64,000 nt of DNA from Ovis canadensis (GCF_042477335.2 NC_091247.1:5416501-5480500); one strand, 5' to 3'; numbered from the stretch's first letter, positions 11,413-21,854 are shown. The notes: generated by a model from the sequence alone, not told the origin. Made by a program: numbers and translations.

Positions 11413-11589
11413 TAGTAAAATTTAATATTACTGATTTTTTTTTCTAGAATAAACAGAAGCAGTCATTGGATAAGGGGATCAGTGTGATATGCTTAGTTTT
11501 GGCTAAGCTAGTTCTGGACAAGAGGTTTTAAAAGATTCCTGCAAAGAATTAACGATGACGGAATGCCCACCTTAGGGAAGCCTCCACCC

Positions 11590-12140
11590 TAGCCGCCCCA
11601 CCCTCCATCACGCACGCGCAGAACCTCCGCCTCGCAGAGTGGGAGGCGGGGCCCTGAGGCCACACCCCTTCAATTTCCCCCGCCTTCCCAGTTTCTTCCG
11701 GAGGCGTCCTTGGTTACTTCCCCTAGCGATTGGGCGAGCCGCTTGTGGTCGGAAGGACACAATTGGACTGAGTCGCCGCCTATCTACCGGTGAGCATCGT
11801 CGATTGGCCAAGGTGCTGTGAGGGGTAGGCTAAACCTTCACGTTGTCCCGACGGCGACGCGGGGAGTAGGCTCAGGCCCCGGGTGGGCGCTTACTTCCCG
11901 GTGTTCACCTTTGGGCGGCGCGGGTTGAGCCCTGGGCCTAGGGGGTGTGGGGCCGGTCAGGCGATGCGGCTCGAGGATGGAGGGGCCGGGGGAAGCCAAA
12001 GGTGCAGGCAAGGCGGGATGGCGGCCGCTGCCCCCGGAAGGACCTGCCTGGATGCCATCGGGCACCTTGGTGGAGGAGATTGCGCTCAAGCTAGACGTCG
12101 TAGTCTGACACGAGACCCCTGGCAGGGCGCCCACTTTGCC
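11590..12140 (+). promoter_or_regulatory. CpG-rich promoter-like block
   Basis: A sharply CpG-rich island in AT-rich repeat DNA. Seen in it: three ATTGG motifs (inverted CCAAT, NF-Y type) near 11728, 11763 and 11804; an ETS-like CTTCCGGA near 11695; several GGGCGG/GGCGGGGC boxes; and a consensus splice donor CCG|GTGAGC at 11789/11790. There is no TATA box. The plus orientation is inferred from the donor and from the coding remnant downstream. Confidence 0.6.
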
Positions 12141-12713
12141 ACTGAACCTTGTTGTTTAGTCGCTAAGTCGTGTCTGACTCTGCGATCCCATGGACTGTAG
12201 TCCGCCAGTTTCCTCTGTCCATGGGATTTCCCAGGCAAGAATACTGGAGTGGGTTGCCATCTGCTTCTCCAGGAACCCACATCTACATTGCAGGTGGATT
12301 CTTTACCGTTGAGCCACCTGGGAAGCCACCGAGCCTAGGAAGCCCTAAGTGGTTTGGAACCCAGAATTGGAGGAGTCTGCTCAAGCACATAACCACAATC
12401 CGTCTGGAGCAGTTATAGGAAACTGGGTGTGACTGAGCAGGTGGAGCTTCTCCGGCAGAGGAATGACCTGCCCGCCAGAGGTTTATAAGCAAGGAAACTC
12501 TGAAAAGACAAATCAAAAAGCTGTTTGCTAACAGCGAGGACTTTCAGCCTATAAACTCATCTCCAGAGCCAAATGGAGGAACTGAAGACATTTGGCCAAG
12601 GGAGAAGGATCCAGGAGAAATGCAATCAGAAATCTGTGCACAGCTTCTCCAGTGTGAAGCTCTGTGACCTGGGGAGGGCAAATAAACCCTGTCCTGATCA
12701 TAATTCTTGCAGA
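11977..12713 (+). pseudogene. decayed gene or retrocopy, not identified
   Basis: Two coding-like blocks follow the CpG block. The first opens at an ATG in a good context (GAGGATGG, 11977) and encodes about 43 residues (start MEGPGEAKGAGK, end TLVEEIALKLD plus three V) before a TGA. After a 12-bp target duplication and a Bov-tA, the second block runs about 12380-12667. It reads YRKLGVTEQVELLRQRND, then shifts frame near 12470-12480, then continues open for 61 codons from FISKETLKRQIKKLF to a TGA at 12665-12667. An AATAAA signal follows at 12681. The charged, helical composition and AATAAA spacing suggest a small nuclear or coiled-coil-type protein. The in-frame stop, frameshift and SINE say it is broken. 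I do not recognise the family. It could be a processed copy or the remains of a resident gene. Confidence 0.4.
12150..12324 (-). mobile_element. Bov-tA SINE interrupting the decayed gene
   Basis: Reverse Bov-tA flanked by GCCACTGAACCT (12138-12149) and GCCACCGAGCCT (12325-12336), a 12-bp target duplication with two differences. It separates the two coding-like blocks around it. Confidence 0.88.
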
Positions 12714-12756
12714 AGAACAAACATCTGGGGGAAATGAGCCCCAGGATCATCTGGGA

Positions 12757-12867
12757 ATTCCCTGACAGTCCAGAGGTTAGGGTTCGGGCACTTTCACTGC
12801 TGACCAGGTTTGATCCCTGGTCCGGAGCTGAGATCTCACAAGCCACCAGGCATGGCAAAAAAACAAA
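12757..12867 (+). repeat. CHR-type SINE
   Basis: Forward CHR with GGAATTCCCTGACAGTCCAG, GGTTTGATCCCTGGTCCGG and a short A-run. Confidence 0.8.
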
Positions 12868-13266
12868 AGTCATAACGTTGAAGAATTTAAATGGAAGGCT
12901 CCACCCATCACCACAAAAAACCAGACATTTTTCTGGATCAACAATTTAATCAGTGAGGTGTCTGAGGCCTTAGGAGAGATCTGATTCACTTTCTGGGAGA
13001 AGGTGTTTTGCAAGCTTACTCCGAGTTCTCAGCGATGCACAGTGCACTTGCCTGTGGGATTACGATGGTAAGAGTGACGACAGCAACAATCTGAATAAAG
13101 TGCAAAGTTTCCGTGGTATCAGAGACAACAGAAAACAGTAACGATGGCTCTTCTTTTGATGTCCCTTGATTATATTTAATAAACGGAAGCGAACTTTCCC
13201 ATCTAGTGGAAATCCCTGCAACAGCGCACCCTGGCCTTGAACAAGGGTAACATATTCTCAAAAGGA
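12868..13266. other. intergenic, no gene seen
   Basis: No recognised repeat and no convincing coding signal. Confidence 0.4.
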
Positions 13267-13550
13267 CCTGCTGCTGCTGCTGCTGCTAAGTCGCTTCAGT
13301 CGTGTCTGACTCCGTGCGACCCCATAGACAGCAGCCCACCAGGCTCCCCCGTCCTTGGGATTCTCTAGGCAAGAACTCTGGAGTGGGTTGCCATTTCCTT
13401 CTCCAATGCATGAAAGTGAAAAGTGAAAGTGAAGTCTCTCAGTTGTGTCTGACTCTTAGCGACCCCATGGACTGCAGCCTACCAGGCTCCTCTGCCCATG
13501 GGATTTTCCAGGCAAGAGTACTGGAGTGGGGTGCCATCGCCTTCTCCTCA
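13267..13550 (-). repeat. BOV-A2 SINE
   Basis: Reverse BovA dimer starting with a CTG trinucleotide tract (the AGC tail) and containing the GAAAGTGAAAAGTGAAAGTG linker. The flanks share CAAAAGGAC (about 13259-13267 and 13549-13557). Confidence 0.92.
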
Positions 13551-13679
13551 AAAGGACATAGTGATACTAAAAGGTGAGGTCCGTTAAGCCAGTCATCTTC
13601 ATAACAGTATTTCTAAGAGACCCATGGGAACACGGGCACATAAGGAGGTGCCATATAAGACAGAAATAAGACACAGGAA

Positions 13680-13845
13680 GGACTTCCCTGGTGGTCCAGT
13701 GGCTAAGACTCCATGCTCCCAATGCAGGGGGCCTGGTTTTGATCCCATGTGCTGCAACTAAGAGTTTGTAAACCGTAACAAAGATAGAAGATCCCAAATG
13801 CATCAGCTAAGACCCGGCACAGCTAAATAAATATATTTTAAATAG
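13680..13845 (+). repeat. CHR-type SINE
   Basis: Forward CHR: GACTTCCCTGGTGGTCCAGT, CAATGCAGGGGGCCTGG and an AAATAAATATATTTT tail. Confidence 0.85.
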
Positions 13846-14069
13846 ACAACATGAACAGCATTCTGCCTTATAGCTGTTTTGAAAATGTCCCCAAATCAGA
13901 TCATTAAGAGCATTCCAGATCATTCAATTTTCTAGGAAGATTAAAAACACTTGAGATTATTCTATCAGTACAGGACTAGCCATATTTTTACTTTTGTCAC
14001 ATAACCAAAGCTGATAAATTGGTGAGTTCTTCAGAACCAGCAGGGGGCAAACATGCTGAAACATCAATC

Positions 14070-14920
14070 AGTTCAGTTCAGTTCAGTCACTCAGTCCTGT
14101 GTGACTCTTTGGGACTCCATGGACTGCAGCACGCCAGGCCTCCCTGTCCATCACCAGCTCCCGGAGTTTACTCAAACTCATGTCCATTGAGTCAGTGATG
14201 CCATCCAACCATCTCATCTTCTGTCGTCCCCTTGTCCTCCTGCCTTCAATCTTTCCCAGCATCAAGGTCTTTTCAAGTGAGTCAGTTCTTCGCATCAGGT
14301 GGCCAAAATATTGGAGTTTCAGCTTCAGCATCAGTCCTTCCAATGAATATTTAGGACTGATTTCCTTTAGGATGGACTGGTTGGATCTCCCTGCAGTCCA
14401 AGGGACTCTCAAGAGTTTTCTCCAACACCAGAGTTCAAAAGCATCAATTCTTTGGTGCTCAGCTTTCTTTATAGTCCAACTCTCATATCCATACATGACT
14501 ACTGGAAGAACCATAGCCTTGACTGGATGGACCTTTGTTGGCAAAGTAATGTCTCTGCTTTTTAATATGCTGTCTAGGTTGGTTATAACTTTTCTTCCAA
14601 GGAATAAGCATTTTTTAATTTCATGGCTCTAGTAACCATCTGCAGTGATTTTGGAACCCCCCAAAATAAAGTCAGCCACTGTTTCCCCATCTATTTGCCC
14701 TGAAGTGATGGGACCAGATGCTATGATCTTAGTTTTCTGAATGTTGGGTTTTAAGCTAACTTTTTCACTCTCCTCTTTCACTTTCATCAAGAGGCTCTAT
14801 AGTTCTTGGCTTTCTGCCAGAAGGGTGGTATCATCTGCGTATCTGAGGTTATTGATATTTCTCCCAGAAATCTTGATTCTAGCTTGTGCTTCATCCAGCC
14901 CAGCAATAACAATAACTAAT
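14070..14920 (-). mobile_element. BovB (RTE) LINE, 3' 0.85 kb
   Basis: The longest BovB in the window. On the minus strand 14083-14544 is still open for 153 codons of the reverse-transcriptase protein's C-terminal region ([19 protein letters not shown]-binding-like [19 protein letters not shown]). Upstream BovB sequence continues to about 14920, out of frame. There is no endonuclease domain or 5' end, so it cannot move itself. Confidence 0.9.
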
Positions 14921-14932
14921 ACTACACAGGGA

Positions 14933-15020
14933 GCTTCCCTGGTAGCTCAGATGGTAAAGAATCTGCCTGCACTGCAGGAGACCCAGGTTCGATCCCTGGG
15001 TTGGGAAGATCCCCTGGAGA
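14933..15020 (+). repeat. Bov-tA SINE head fragment
   Basis: The tRNA-Glu-like head (GCTTCCCTGGTAGCTCAGAT) runs through GAAGATCCCCTGGAGA and stops. The 3' part is absent. Confidence 0.8.
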
Positions 15021-15097
15021 ACAGAATGATGACCCACAAATACCCGAGGTTCTCTGTTTCCATGCAGGTCTGGGCGTGTTCTGCATACATTAGTCCG

Positions 15098-15301
15098 TTG
15101 TTGTTGTTTAGTCGCTAAGTCATGTCTGACTGTTTTGTGATCCCGTGGACTGCCAAGCTCCTCTGTCCATGGGATTTCCCAGGCAAGCGGGTTGCCATTT
15201 CCTTCTCCAGGGGATCTTCCCGACCCAGGGACTGAATCTGTGTCTCTTGGGCCCCCTGCATTGGCAGGTGGGCTCTTTACCACTTAGTCACCTGGGAAGC
15301 C
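15098..15301 (-). repeat. Bov-tA SINE
   Basis: Reverse Bov-tA preceded by GTTGTTGTT, ending AGTCACCTGGGAAGCCC. Confidence 0.88.
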
Positions 15302-15339
15302 CAATATTATATGTAGAAAATCCTAAAGAACGTAAAAAT

Positions 15340-16320
15340 AAGCCTGTTTGTTAGAGCTAATAAATGAATTCAGCAAAGTTGTAGGATTAAAAAATCATCA
15401 TTCAGGTATCCGTTGTGTTTCTAGGTGCTGAAATGATCAATCGAAAAAGGAAATAAAGAGAACAATTATGAATTTATAATCCCATGAAAAAGAAGAAAAT
15501 ACTTAGGAATAAATTCAGTAAAGAAAGTGTAAGTTTTGTACACTGAAAACTGCAAAATATTGCTGAAAGAAATGAAAAGAGAGCTATATAAACGGAAAGA
15601 CATGTCACTGGGTTAGAAGACTTGTTAGACTGGGTTAGACTCTTGTTAAGATGGTAATACTACCCAAAGAAATATTCAGGTTCCATTCAGTTCCTACCAA
15701 AATATCAATGGTGTTTTTTAAAAAAATCGTTTATTCTTCTGTTGGTTGCTCTGGGTCTTCATTGCTCCGTGTGGTCTCCCCCCAGTTGTGGTGAGCAGGG
15801 ACCACTTTTCGTTGTGGCGCACAGGCTTCTCATTGCAGTGGCTTCCCTTGTTGCAGAGCACACGGCCTTCAGGAGTTGCAGCGTGCAGGCTCAGTAGTTG
15901 CGGCTTGAGAGCTTTAGAACATGGGCTCAGCAGTTGTGGTGCATGGCCTTAGTTGTTCTGAGGCATGCGGAATCTTCCCAGACCAAGGATCAAACCCACG
16001 TGCCCTGTGTTGGCAGGCGAATTCTTATCTACTGTACCGCCAGGGATGTCCTCAATGGTATTTTTGCAGAAATGGGAAAATCCATCCTAAAATTCATATT
16101 GAATTTCAAAGGGCTCAGAATGGCTGAAACTATCTTGAAAAAGAATAAATTTGCAGGACTCACATTTCTCGGTTTCAAAATGTACCATAAAGGTACAGTA
16201 GACAAATGAGCGTTGCTAGCATAAGGCTGGATAAATAAACCAGTGGGGTAGAATTGAGAGGCCAGAGATAAACGGTCATCTCTATGATCAATTGATTTTC
16301 AACCAGGGTGCTAAGACCAA
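15340..16320 (+). repeat. L1 LINE ORF2 region, split by a CHR SINE
   Basis: A-rich ORF2-type sequence (TTAGGAATAAATTCAGTAAA, ATGGTAATACTACCCAAAGA, then CCATCCTAAAATTCATATTG). Continuity across the SINE is clear. It is decayed, with stops. Confidence 0.75.
15719..16051 (-). mobile_element. CHR-type SINE (long form) in L1
   Basis: A 333-bp reverse element. Its insertion site is duplicated: TCAATGGTGTTTTT (15705-15718) and TCAATGGTATTTTT (16052-16065). The tRNA-derived head lies at the right (CGCCAGGGATGTCC). Confidence 0.8.
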
Positions 16321-16329
16321 CTGATGGGA

Positions 16330-16580
16330 ATGGTTTTAGATTCCACACATAAATGATATCGTGTAATATTTGTCTTTCTCTGACCTGTTTTACTTAGTAT
16401 GATGGTTTCTAGGTTCATCCATGTAGCTGCAAATGATATTATTTATTATGGCTTTTTAATGACTGGGTAATATTCCATCACATATATCATTATATATCAA
16501 TATATCTATATGTATAACATATGTTTTTAATATCACATCAACTATATTTCAATTTACAAGTTTTTTAAAAATAAAAAAAA
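16330..16580. repeat. L1 fragment with inverted 5' part
   Basis: 16335-16480 is L1 3' sequence in reverse (GGTTCATCCATGTAGCTGCA, GGGTAATATTCCATCACATA). It is followed by a forward L1 terminus (CATCAACTATATTTCAATTT). This is the arrangement produced by twin priming. Confidence 0.6.
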
Positions 16581-16779
16581 TATTCAGAGTGAAAAAACAA
16601 AAAAACGTATACAATGTTTGTGAAAGCCTTCTCTGCAATGAACTGAGACGGGGTTTTGCCTGATTTCCGTGACATGGGAGGGATCACATGGGTAATGAAA
16701 TCCTCAAAGACTCCTCCAGTCGGAAGGGGCCAGCGCCTCAGGGCCAGATGGACGCTGGTGGGTGGAACATCCCTCACTC

Positions 16780-17200
16780 AGCCTCTGCTCTTACAGTGCT
16801 GTTATATGGCTTTCCTGAAGCTGCTAGAAAAAAGGACCATCAGCTGGGGGCTCGAAACAACAGGCATGCATTCTCTCACAGTTCTGAGGCTGGTGGTCCA
16901 ATGTCGGTGTATCAGAAGGGCCATGTTCCCTCTGCAGGATCTGGGGGGAGTTTTTCCTTGGCTCTTTCTAGCCTCTGGTGCTCGCTGGCAATCTTTGGTG
17001 TTCCTGGGCTTGGAGACACATCACTTCAACCTCTGCCTCTTTCGTCCCGTGATATCCTTCCTGGGCAGGTCTGTGTGTCCTCATCGTCCTTTTCCCATAT
17101 GAGAACTCAAGTCGTTGGGTTAAAGTCTTTCCTAATCCACGATGACCTCGTCTTGAGCGTCGGTTTTCTAATCTCGTAAGGGGGAAAATAGACTTCTACT
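16780..17200 (+). repeat. ancient mammalian interspersed repeat, family not named
   Basis: Resembles the widely dispersed repeat with the phrases 'gctttaaacaacaggcatgcattctctcacagttctgaggctgg'-like and a later ACTCAAGTCGTTGGGTTAAA part. The same family appears at 30060-30650 and 34470-34975. Confidence 0.45.
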
Positions 17201-17234
17201 ATTTCCCCCTGAGTTTGTGGTGAGAATTGATTAC

Positions 17235-17335
17235 GATAATAGATTTTTTTCCATTAAAAGTTTTTAATTGATTAATTTATTTTCATTGGAGGCTAATTAC
17301 TTTACAGTATTGTAGTGGTTTTTGCCATGCATTGC
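17235..17335 (-). repeat. L1 3'-end fragment
   Basis: ATTGGAGGCTAATTACTTTA and GGTTTTTGCCATGCATTG match the reversed terminal region of ruminant L1s. Confidence 0.55.
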
Positions 17336-17365
17336 CTCGTTGATGAGCTTTATAAGAGGCTTCCC

Positions 17366-17583
17366 AGGTGAAGAGAGCCAACTCATTGGAAAAGACCCTG
17401 ATGCTGGGAAAGATTCAGGGCAGGAGGAGAAGAGGGCAACAGAGAATGAAACGGTTGGATGGCCTCACCGGCTCAATGGACACAAGTCTGAGTACACTCC
17501 GGGAGATGGTGAAGAGCAGGGAAGCCTGGCGTGCTGCAGTCCATGGGGTCACAGACACGACTGAGGAATTGAACAGCACGACA
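17366..17583 (+). repeat. BovB LINE 3' fragment
   Basis: GAGCCAACTCATTGGAAAAG through GGGAGATGGTGAAGAGCAGG to an ACAAC-type end. Confidence 0.85.
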
Positions 17584-17585
17584 AC

Positions 17586-17790
17586 AGGGGGCAGTAGTGG
17601 TGAAGGATCGGCCTGCCGACGCAGGAAACACAAGAGACGTGAGCTCGATCCCTGGTTCAGAAGATCTCCTGGAGGAGGAGATGGCCACCCACTCCAGTAT
17701 TCTTGCCTGGCAAATCCCATGGGCAGAGGAGCCTGTCGGGCTACAGTCCATGGGGTCGCAAAGAATTGGACACGACTAAGCGCGCACACA
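17586..17790 (+). repeat. Bov-tA SINE
   Basis: Forward Bov-tA directly abutting the preceding BovB. Diverged head, then GAAGATCTCCTGGAGGAGGA and TCCATGGGGTCGCAAAGAAT. Confidence 0.85.
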
Positions 17791-17794
17791 CGGC

Positions 17795-18360
17795 CTTGTA
17801 AACTCCCAAGTCTCCTGTACATAAGAGTGGTAAATGTTAAGACAGGATGAAAAGGGGCCCATGGTTTTTAATTTTAAAAAGGGAGTGCATACCAGAGCAG
17901 TTTGGTTTGTAAGATCTGAGACTCAGAGAGATTAAGTTGCTACGGAAGACATAGTTGGCACAGCATGGTGCTGCCTCCTATTTCTTCTTGAATTTTTGGT
18001 CCCAGCTGTTTGTCCTCTGCAAGTGAGACAGTTGACCCCCTCTGTCTCCCCCACCTGCCTCCTCCCCGCTTCCTTGGGGCAGTGCTGAGGGCGAGAAGGA
18101 AGCTTCACCTTCCCGGCAACGAGGCTGTCACAAGTTCGTGGGAAGTCTGTTTGTGGTTTGCTTTATCACAGAGCCCTGGGAGAGCCGGCCTGTCTGGAAT
18201 GTGAAGGAACCTGAATCCTGCCCAGCTCAGGGGAAAGGCAGCCGGGGTCAGGGACTGCAGCCCCTGATAAGGACCAAGTGAGCTCCCTCGGGGGTCACAC
18301 ACCCCAAGGTGAAAGACGATCTCGAATTCCTGAGGCGTGCTCTACCGCAGCTTTTGTTGT
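17795..18360. other. intergenic, no gene seen
   Basis: No repeat recognised. Moderately GC-rich from 18010 to 18300, without a supported ORF. Confidence 0.4.
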
Positions 18361-18364
18361 CGTG

Positions 18365-18478
18365 GTTGGTAACTATTTATTTACTTTATCGGCCTGCACC
18401 AGGTCTTTGTTGCGACACACTGGATCTTTAGTTGTGGCAGGCCAGAGTCTTAGCCACTGGACCACCGGGAGGAAGCCA
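18365..18478 (-). repeat. CHR-type SINE fragment
   Basis: Reverse CHR: GGATCTTTAGTTGTGGCAGG, then CACTGGACCACCGGGAGGAA. Confidence 0.65.
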
Positions 18479-18479
18479 T

Positions 18480-18612
18480 ATCACATCTCCTTTATCCATT
18501 CATCTGTCTGTGGATGTTTCGGTTGCTTCCATGTCTTGGCGATTGTGAACAGTGCTGCAGTGAACACTGGGGGGGCCTCATGTTTCTTTTTGAACTCCAT
18601 TCTTTTATGACT
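18480..18612 (-). repeat. L1 fragment
   Basis: Reverse L1 3' sequence (TTTATCCATTCATCTGTCTG, GATTGTGAACAGTGCTGCAG). Confidence 0.7.
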
Positions 18613-18689
18613 TTGGTAAAAAAAAAAAAAATTAGGAGAAATTAGAAAGTTTTGAAGAAAACCAGAGACCCGCTGGGTTGGAAGCGGCC

Positions 18690-18890
18690 CTTAGTGAAAG
18701 AGAAGTTGCTCAGTCATATCTGACTCTTTGTGACCGCATGGACTATAGCCTACCAGGTTCCTCCGTCCATGGAATTTTCCAGGTAAGAGTACTGGAGTGG
18801 GTTGCCATTTCTTTCTCCAGGGGATCTTCCCAACCCAGGGATCAAACTCAGGTCTCCTGCATTGCAGGCAGATGCTTTACCATGTAAGAT
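18690..18890 (-). repeat. Bov-tA SINE
   Basis: Reverse Bov-tA ending in GCAGATGCTTTACCAT. The last part of the tRNA-like head is missing. Confidence 0.85.
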
Positions 18891-19838
18891 CTGTTAATTC
18901 AGCTCTCCTCAGGTGGGCTCACCTCTCCCACATGCTGGCCACATGACCAGCCACTCTGCATAAACACCCCCAAGCTGGGGAGCTCACTGCCAGCCCTGCG
19001 GGGTCCCCGGGACTTGCCATCCTGTCCTGGTTCCCTGGTTGCCTGCGCCCCCTGGTCTCATTCTGCCCGCAGCAGCTCCAGAGATGGAAAGGGTTTTATT
19101 GGGGGTGGGGGAGGGAAGAGACCTAGAATGTGGATACTTTCCGCTGAGGCAGGCAGGGAGGGTTTCCTGGGGAACCCTCAGCAAGCAGACATCTGTTTAA
19201 GCCGACAGGCTGCCCAGCCTGGGGAGCAGGAGGGACTAGGAGGCAGGGAGAAGACAGACTGGGTCTGCCTTCTGCAAATGTTCCCCTTGGGCAGCCTTGA
19301 GAAGGGACCACCGGGGACCCAGGCCTCGAGTTCTCTCTGAATCTACCACTGTGGGGGTCTCAGGCTGGAGTCAATCCCGTAAGTGCTGGTGTGCAGGCAC
19401 CTGGTTCACTTTGTGCCCAGCTCCTGTGTGTGGCCTTTTGGGCTTCGTGTTCCCGTTTGTAGCTGAGACCTGTGATGGAGGTTGTGACTCGTTCAGCCTT
19501 GAGGGGGGCACGGCCCAGGATGGGACTTACGGAGGTCACTGATGCCAAACCAGGCTGCTGTGTGCTTTGAACTTTGACAGAAAGGGAGTGGGTCTTCATC
19601 CTCTTTGCCTGCACTGCCAGTGCATCACAGGGGTCACGAACTTGAGTCAATCAGAAAAGGTACCTCTTGGACCCTTCAGAGCTCAGGAGCAGGGGAACCC
19701 ACACAATCTGCAGGGGGCCCCTGCAATAACCATCTCTGCACACTAGAGAGCGCTGTGGGACAGAAACCGAGTCCCAAATGGACCAATCATCTTGTTCAGC
19801 TGAAACCAGCAGGGGTGACAGGTGAGGAGGAGCTGTCA
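18891..19838. other. intergenic, GC-moderate, no gene seen
   Basis: About 950 bp of single-copy-looking sequence. Several short ORFs overlap on both strands, but none has a recognisable domain. Confidence 0.4.
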
Positions 19839-19839
19839 T

Positions 19840-19985
19840 TCCCTGGACTTGCCTTTTGTGAGAACCACCTCACTGGGTCCTTGCAGCGAACCTAGGGCTA
19901 AGTACTGTTAGCGCCCCCTCTGCCACTATACAGATTAAGAAACCGAGCATCGTTAAGTGATTTGGCCCAAGTCTATAAGTTAGAG
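19840..19985 (+). repeat. MIR SINE (weak)
   Basis: CTAGGGCTAAGTACTGTTAG and AGATTAAGAAACCGAGCATC follow the MIR order but are diverged. Confidence 0.5.
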
Positions 19986-19987
19986 GG

Positions 19988-20300
19988 GCTTCCCTCAGAG
20001 CTCAGTTGGTAAAGAATCCACCTGCAATGCAGGAGACCCCAGTTTCATTCCTGGGTTGGGAAGATCCGCTGGAGAAGGTCTAGGCTACCCACTCCAGTAT
20101 TCTTCAGCTTCCCTTGTGGCTCAGCTGGTAAAGAATCTGGCTGTAATTTGGGAGACCTGGGTTCAATCCCTGAGTTGGGAAGATCCCCTGGAGAAGGGAA
20201 AGGCTACCCACTCCAGTATTCTGGCCTGGAGAATTCCATGGACTGTGTAGTCCACGGGGTCACAAATAGTCGGACGTGACTGAGCGACTTTCACTTTAGA
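19988..20300 (+). repeat. two Bov-tA SINEs in tandem
   Basis: A head-plus-partial-body unit (19988-20104) is followed directly by a full unit (20105-20300). Both are forward and both carry GAAGATCC and CACTCCAGTATTCT. Confidence 0.85.
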
Positions 20301-20309
20301 GAGAGCTAA

Positions 20310-21470
20310 AGCTTGAACTTGATCCTGACCCCGGGGCTCGAAGGGTGGACCACGTGCCCCCCACCCCCATGATGTTTGGCTCCATCTCTCCTCCTGGGTC
20401 CCTTCTAGATAGTTCCCTTTAACTCAGTGAGGTTTACCCAGGCCTCCTGAGCAGTGGGGAGAGGGTCTCTCTACCAGGAGAGGTTGGGATGTATGGGTGC
20501 CCGGGGGCCCTGGGGAAGGAGCTGGGGCTGTGGGGCCAGCTGTGGACATGGGGAGGGAGATCCCAAGCCAGCGGGCTGGAAGTCCTCCTGCTTTGGCCCC
20601 TGGCGGAGCTGGCCCCCTGGGAGCCCGCCAGGCTTATTAATATCCTGCTGAGTCAGGGGGCTCTTGAGTTTCAGCATCACAAGACAAGAGGCAGGAATAT
20701 CCTTGACTCCCCAGCGTCCTCTCTCCGCCTGCCCTGCCCACCTCAGGCTGGGGGCTCTGCGGGTCTGAGTGGTCAGGTGGCCCTGGAGGGGGCAGGTCAC
20801 TTCTCCTGACTTAGAGGTGGAGGCGAGAACCCAGTCCAGGCACAGCTCCTCCAAGGCCCAGCACACGGGAGAGGCTTAGAGCAGGAGCTGCCTTTCCAGA
20901 AAAGGCCCTGCTGGGGGCCCAGCCCTGTCCTTGTTGCTGTGGGTCCGGCAGCTGGGGCAGAGCAGGGAGGAGGGTGGGAGGACAGCCTGGTCTGGTTCTC
21001 AAAGAGCTCACCACCTGCCCAATGTGGGGTCCCCCAGCCAGCAGCTGGGCCCAGACAGAGGCTGGGCCCTTCCTATGGCCAAACCGATGAACTCTCCCAG
21101 ACATTTGGAATTGGGTCTCGGGGACTCTGGTCATACGGGGTGGGCACTGGCTGAAGGGAAGAGCATCTGGGCTCGGGGAAGGAGGTGGTGAGGGATCCAT
21201 GCAGGTGTGTCCATGGCAACAGAGGGGCCAGACTGCAGTGGACACGTGAAAAGACAGGTGCCCCCAGGAGAGCAGCCCCCCAGCCCCTGGCTCTTAGCCC
21301 TCTGTACCCATTTCCCACCCCAGTATCCAGGAGGCTGCTCTGCATTCCCCGTGCAACATCCTCATTTTTGCCCCAGACTTCCACATGGCCCTGCAAGGGT
21401 GGGGAGAGGTGACTCATTTCTTGACCGCCCGGCCCTTGGAGCTCCCCAGTCACAGTTTAAAACTATTTGC
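20310..21470. other. intergenic GC-rich stretch, no gene seen
   Basis: About 1.1 kb, G+C-rich and repeat-free. Overlapping short ORFs on both strands look like compositional artefacts. No splice-site and ORF combination convinced me. Confidence 0.4.
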
Positions 21471-21474
21471 TGAG

Positions 21475-21645
21475 GACCTCCCAGGCACCAGAGCCAGGCC
21501 TAAGTGAGATACACATGGCCTGTTCTCCAAGTCTCACAAGATACCTGTTCTTCCCATTTTTCGGATGAAGAAACTGAGGCCCACAAGGCAGTCAGCTACC
21601 ACTAGGTGACAAAGCCAAGACTCAAACCCAGGTCTGGGTGATTAC
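21475..21645 (+). repeat. MIR SINE
   Basis: Core TTTTTCGGATGAAGAAACTG, with flanking CTCAAACCCAGGTCTGGGTG. Confidence 0.75.
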
Positions 21646-21647
21646 AC

Positions 21648-21766
21648 AGCCCTTACTATTTTTATTTATTTATTTGGCTGCACTGGGTCTTAGTTACAAC
21701 ACTTGGTATCTTCAGTCTTCATTACAGCATGAAGGACTTTTTAGAGGCAGCATGAGGGATCTGAGC
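21648..21766 (-). repeat. CHR-type SINE fragment
   Basis: TTTATTTATTTGGCTGCACT marks the reversed tail. The head is replaced by a forward Bov-tA head. Confidence 0.6.
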
Positions 21767-21850
21767 TTTCCTGGTGGTTCAGTGGCAAAGGATCTGCCGC
21801 AGTGCAGGAGATGGGTATCATCCCTGGGTTGGGCGTTGGCTCCCAAGGCC
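21767..21850 (+). repeat. Bov-tA SINE head fragment
   Basis: GCTTTCCTGGTGGTTCAGTG through TCATCCCTGGGTTGGG, then lost. Confidence 0.65.
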
Positions 21851-21854
21851 CTCT

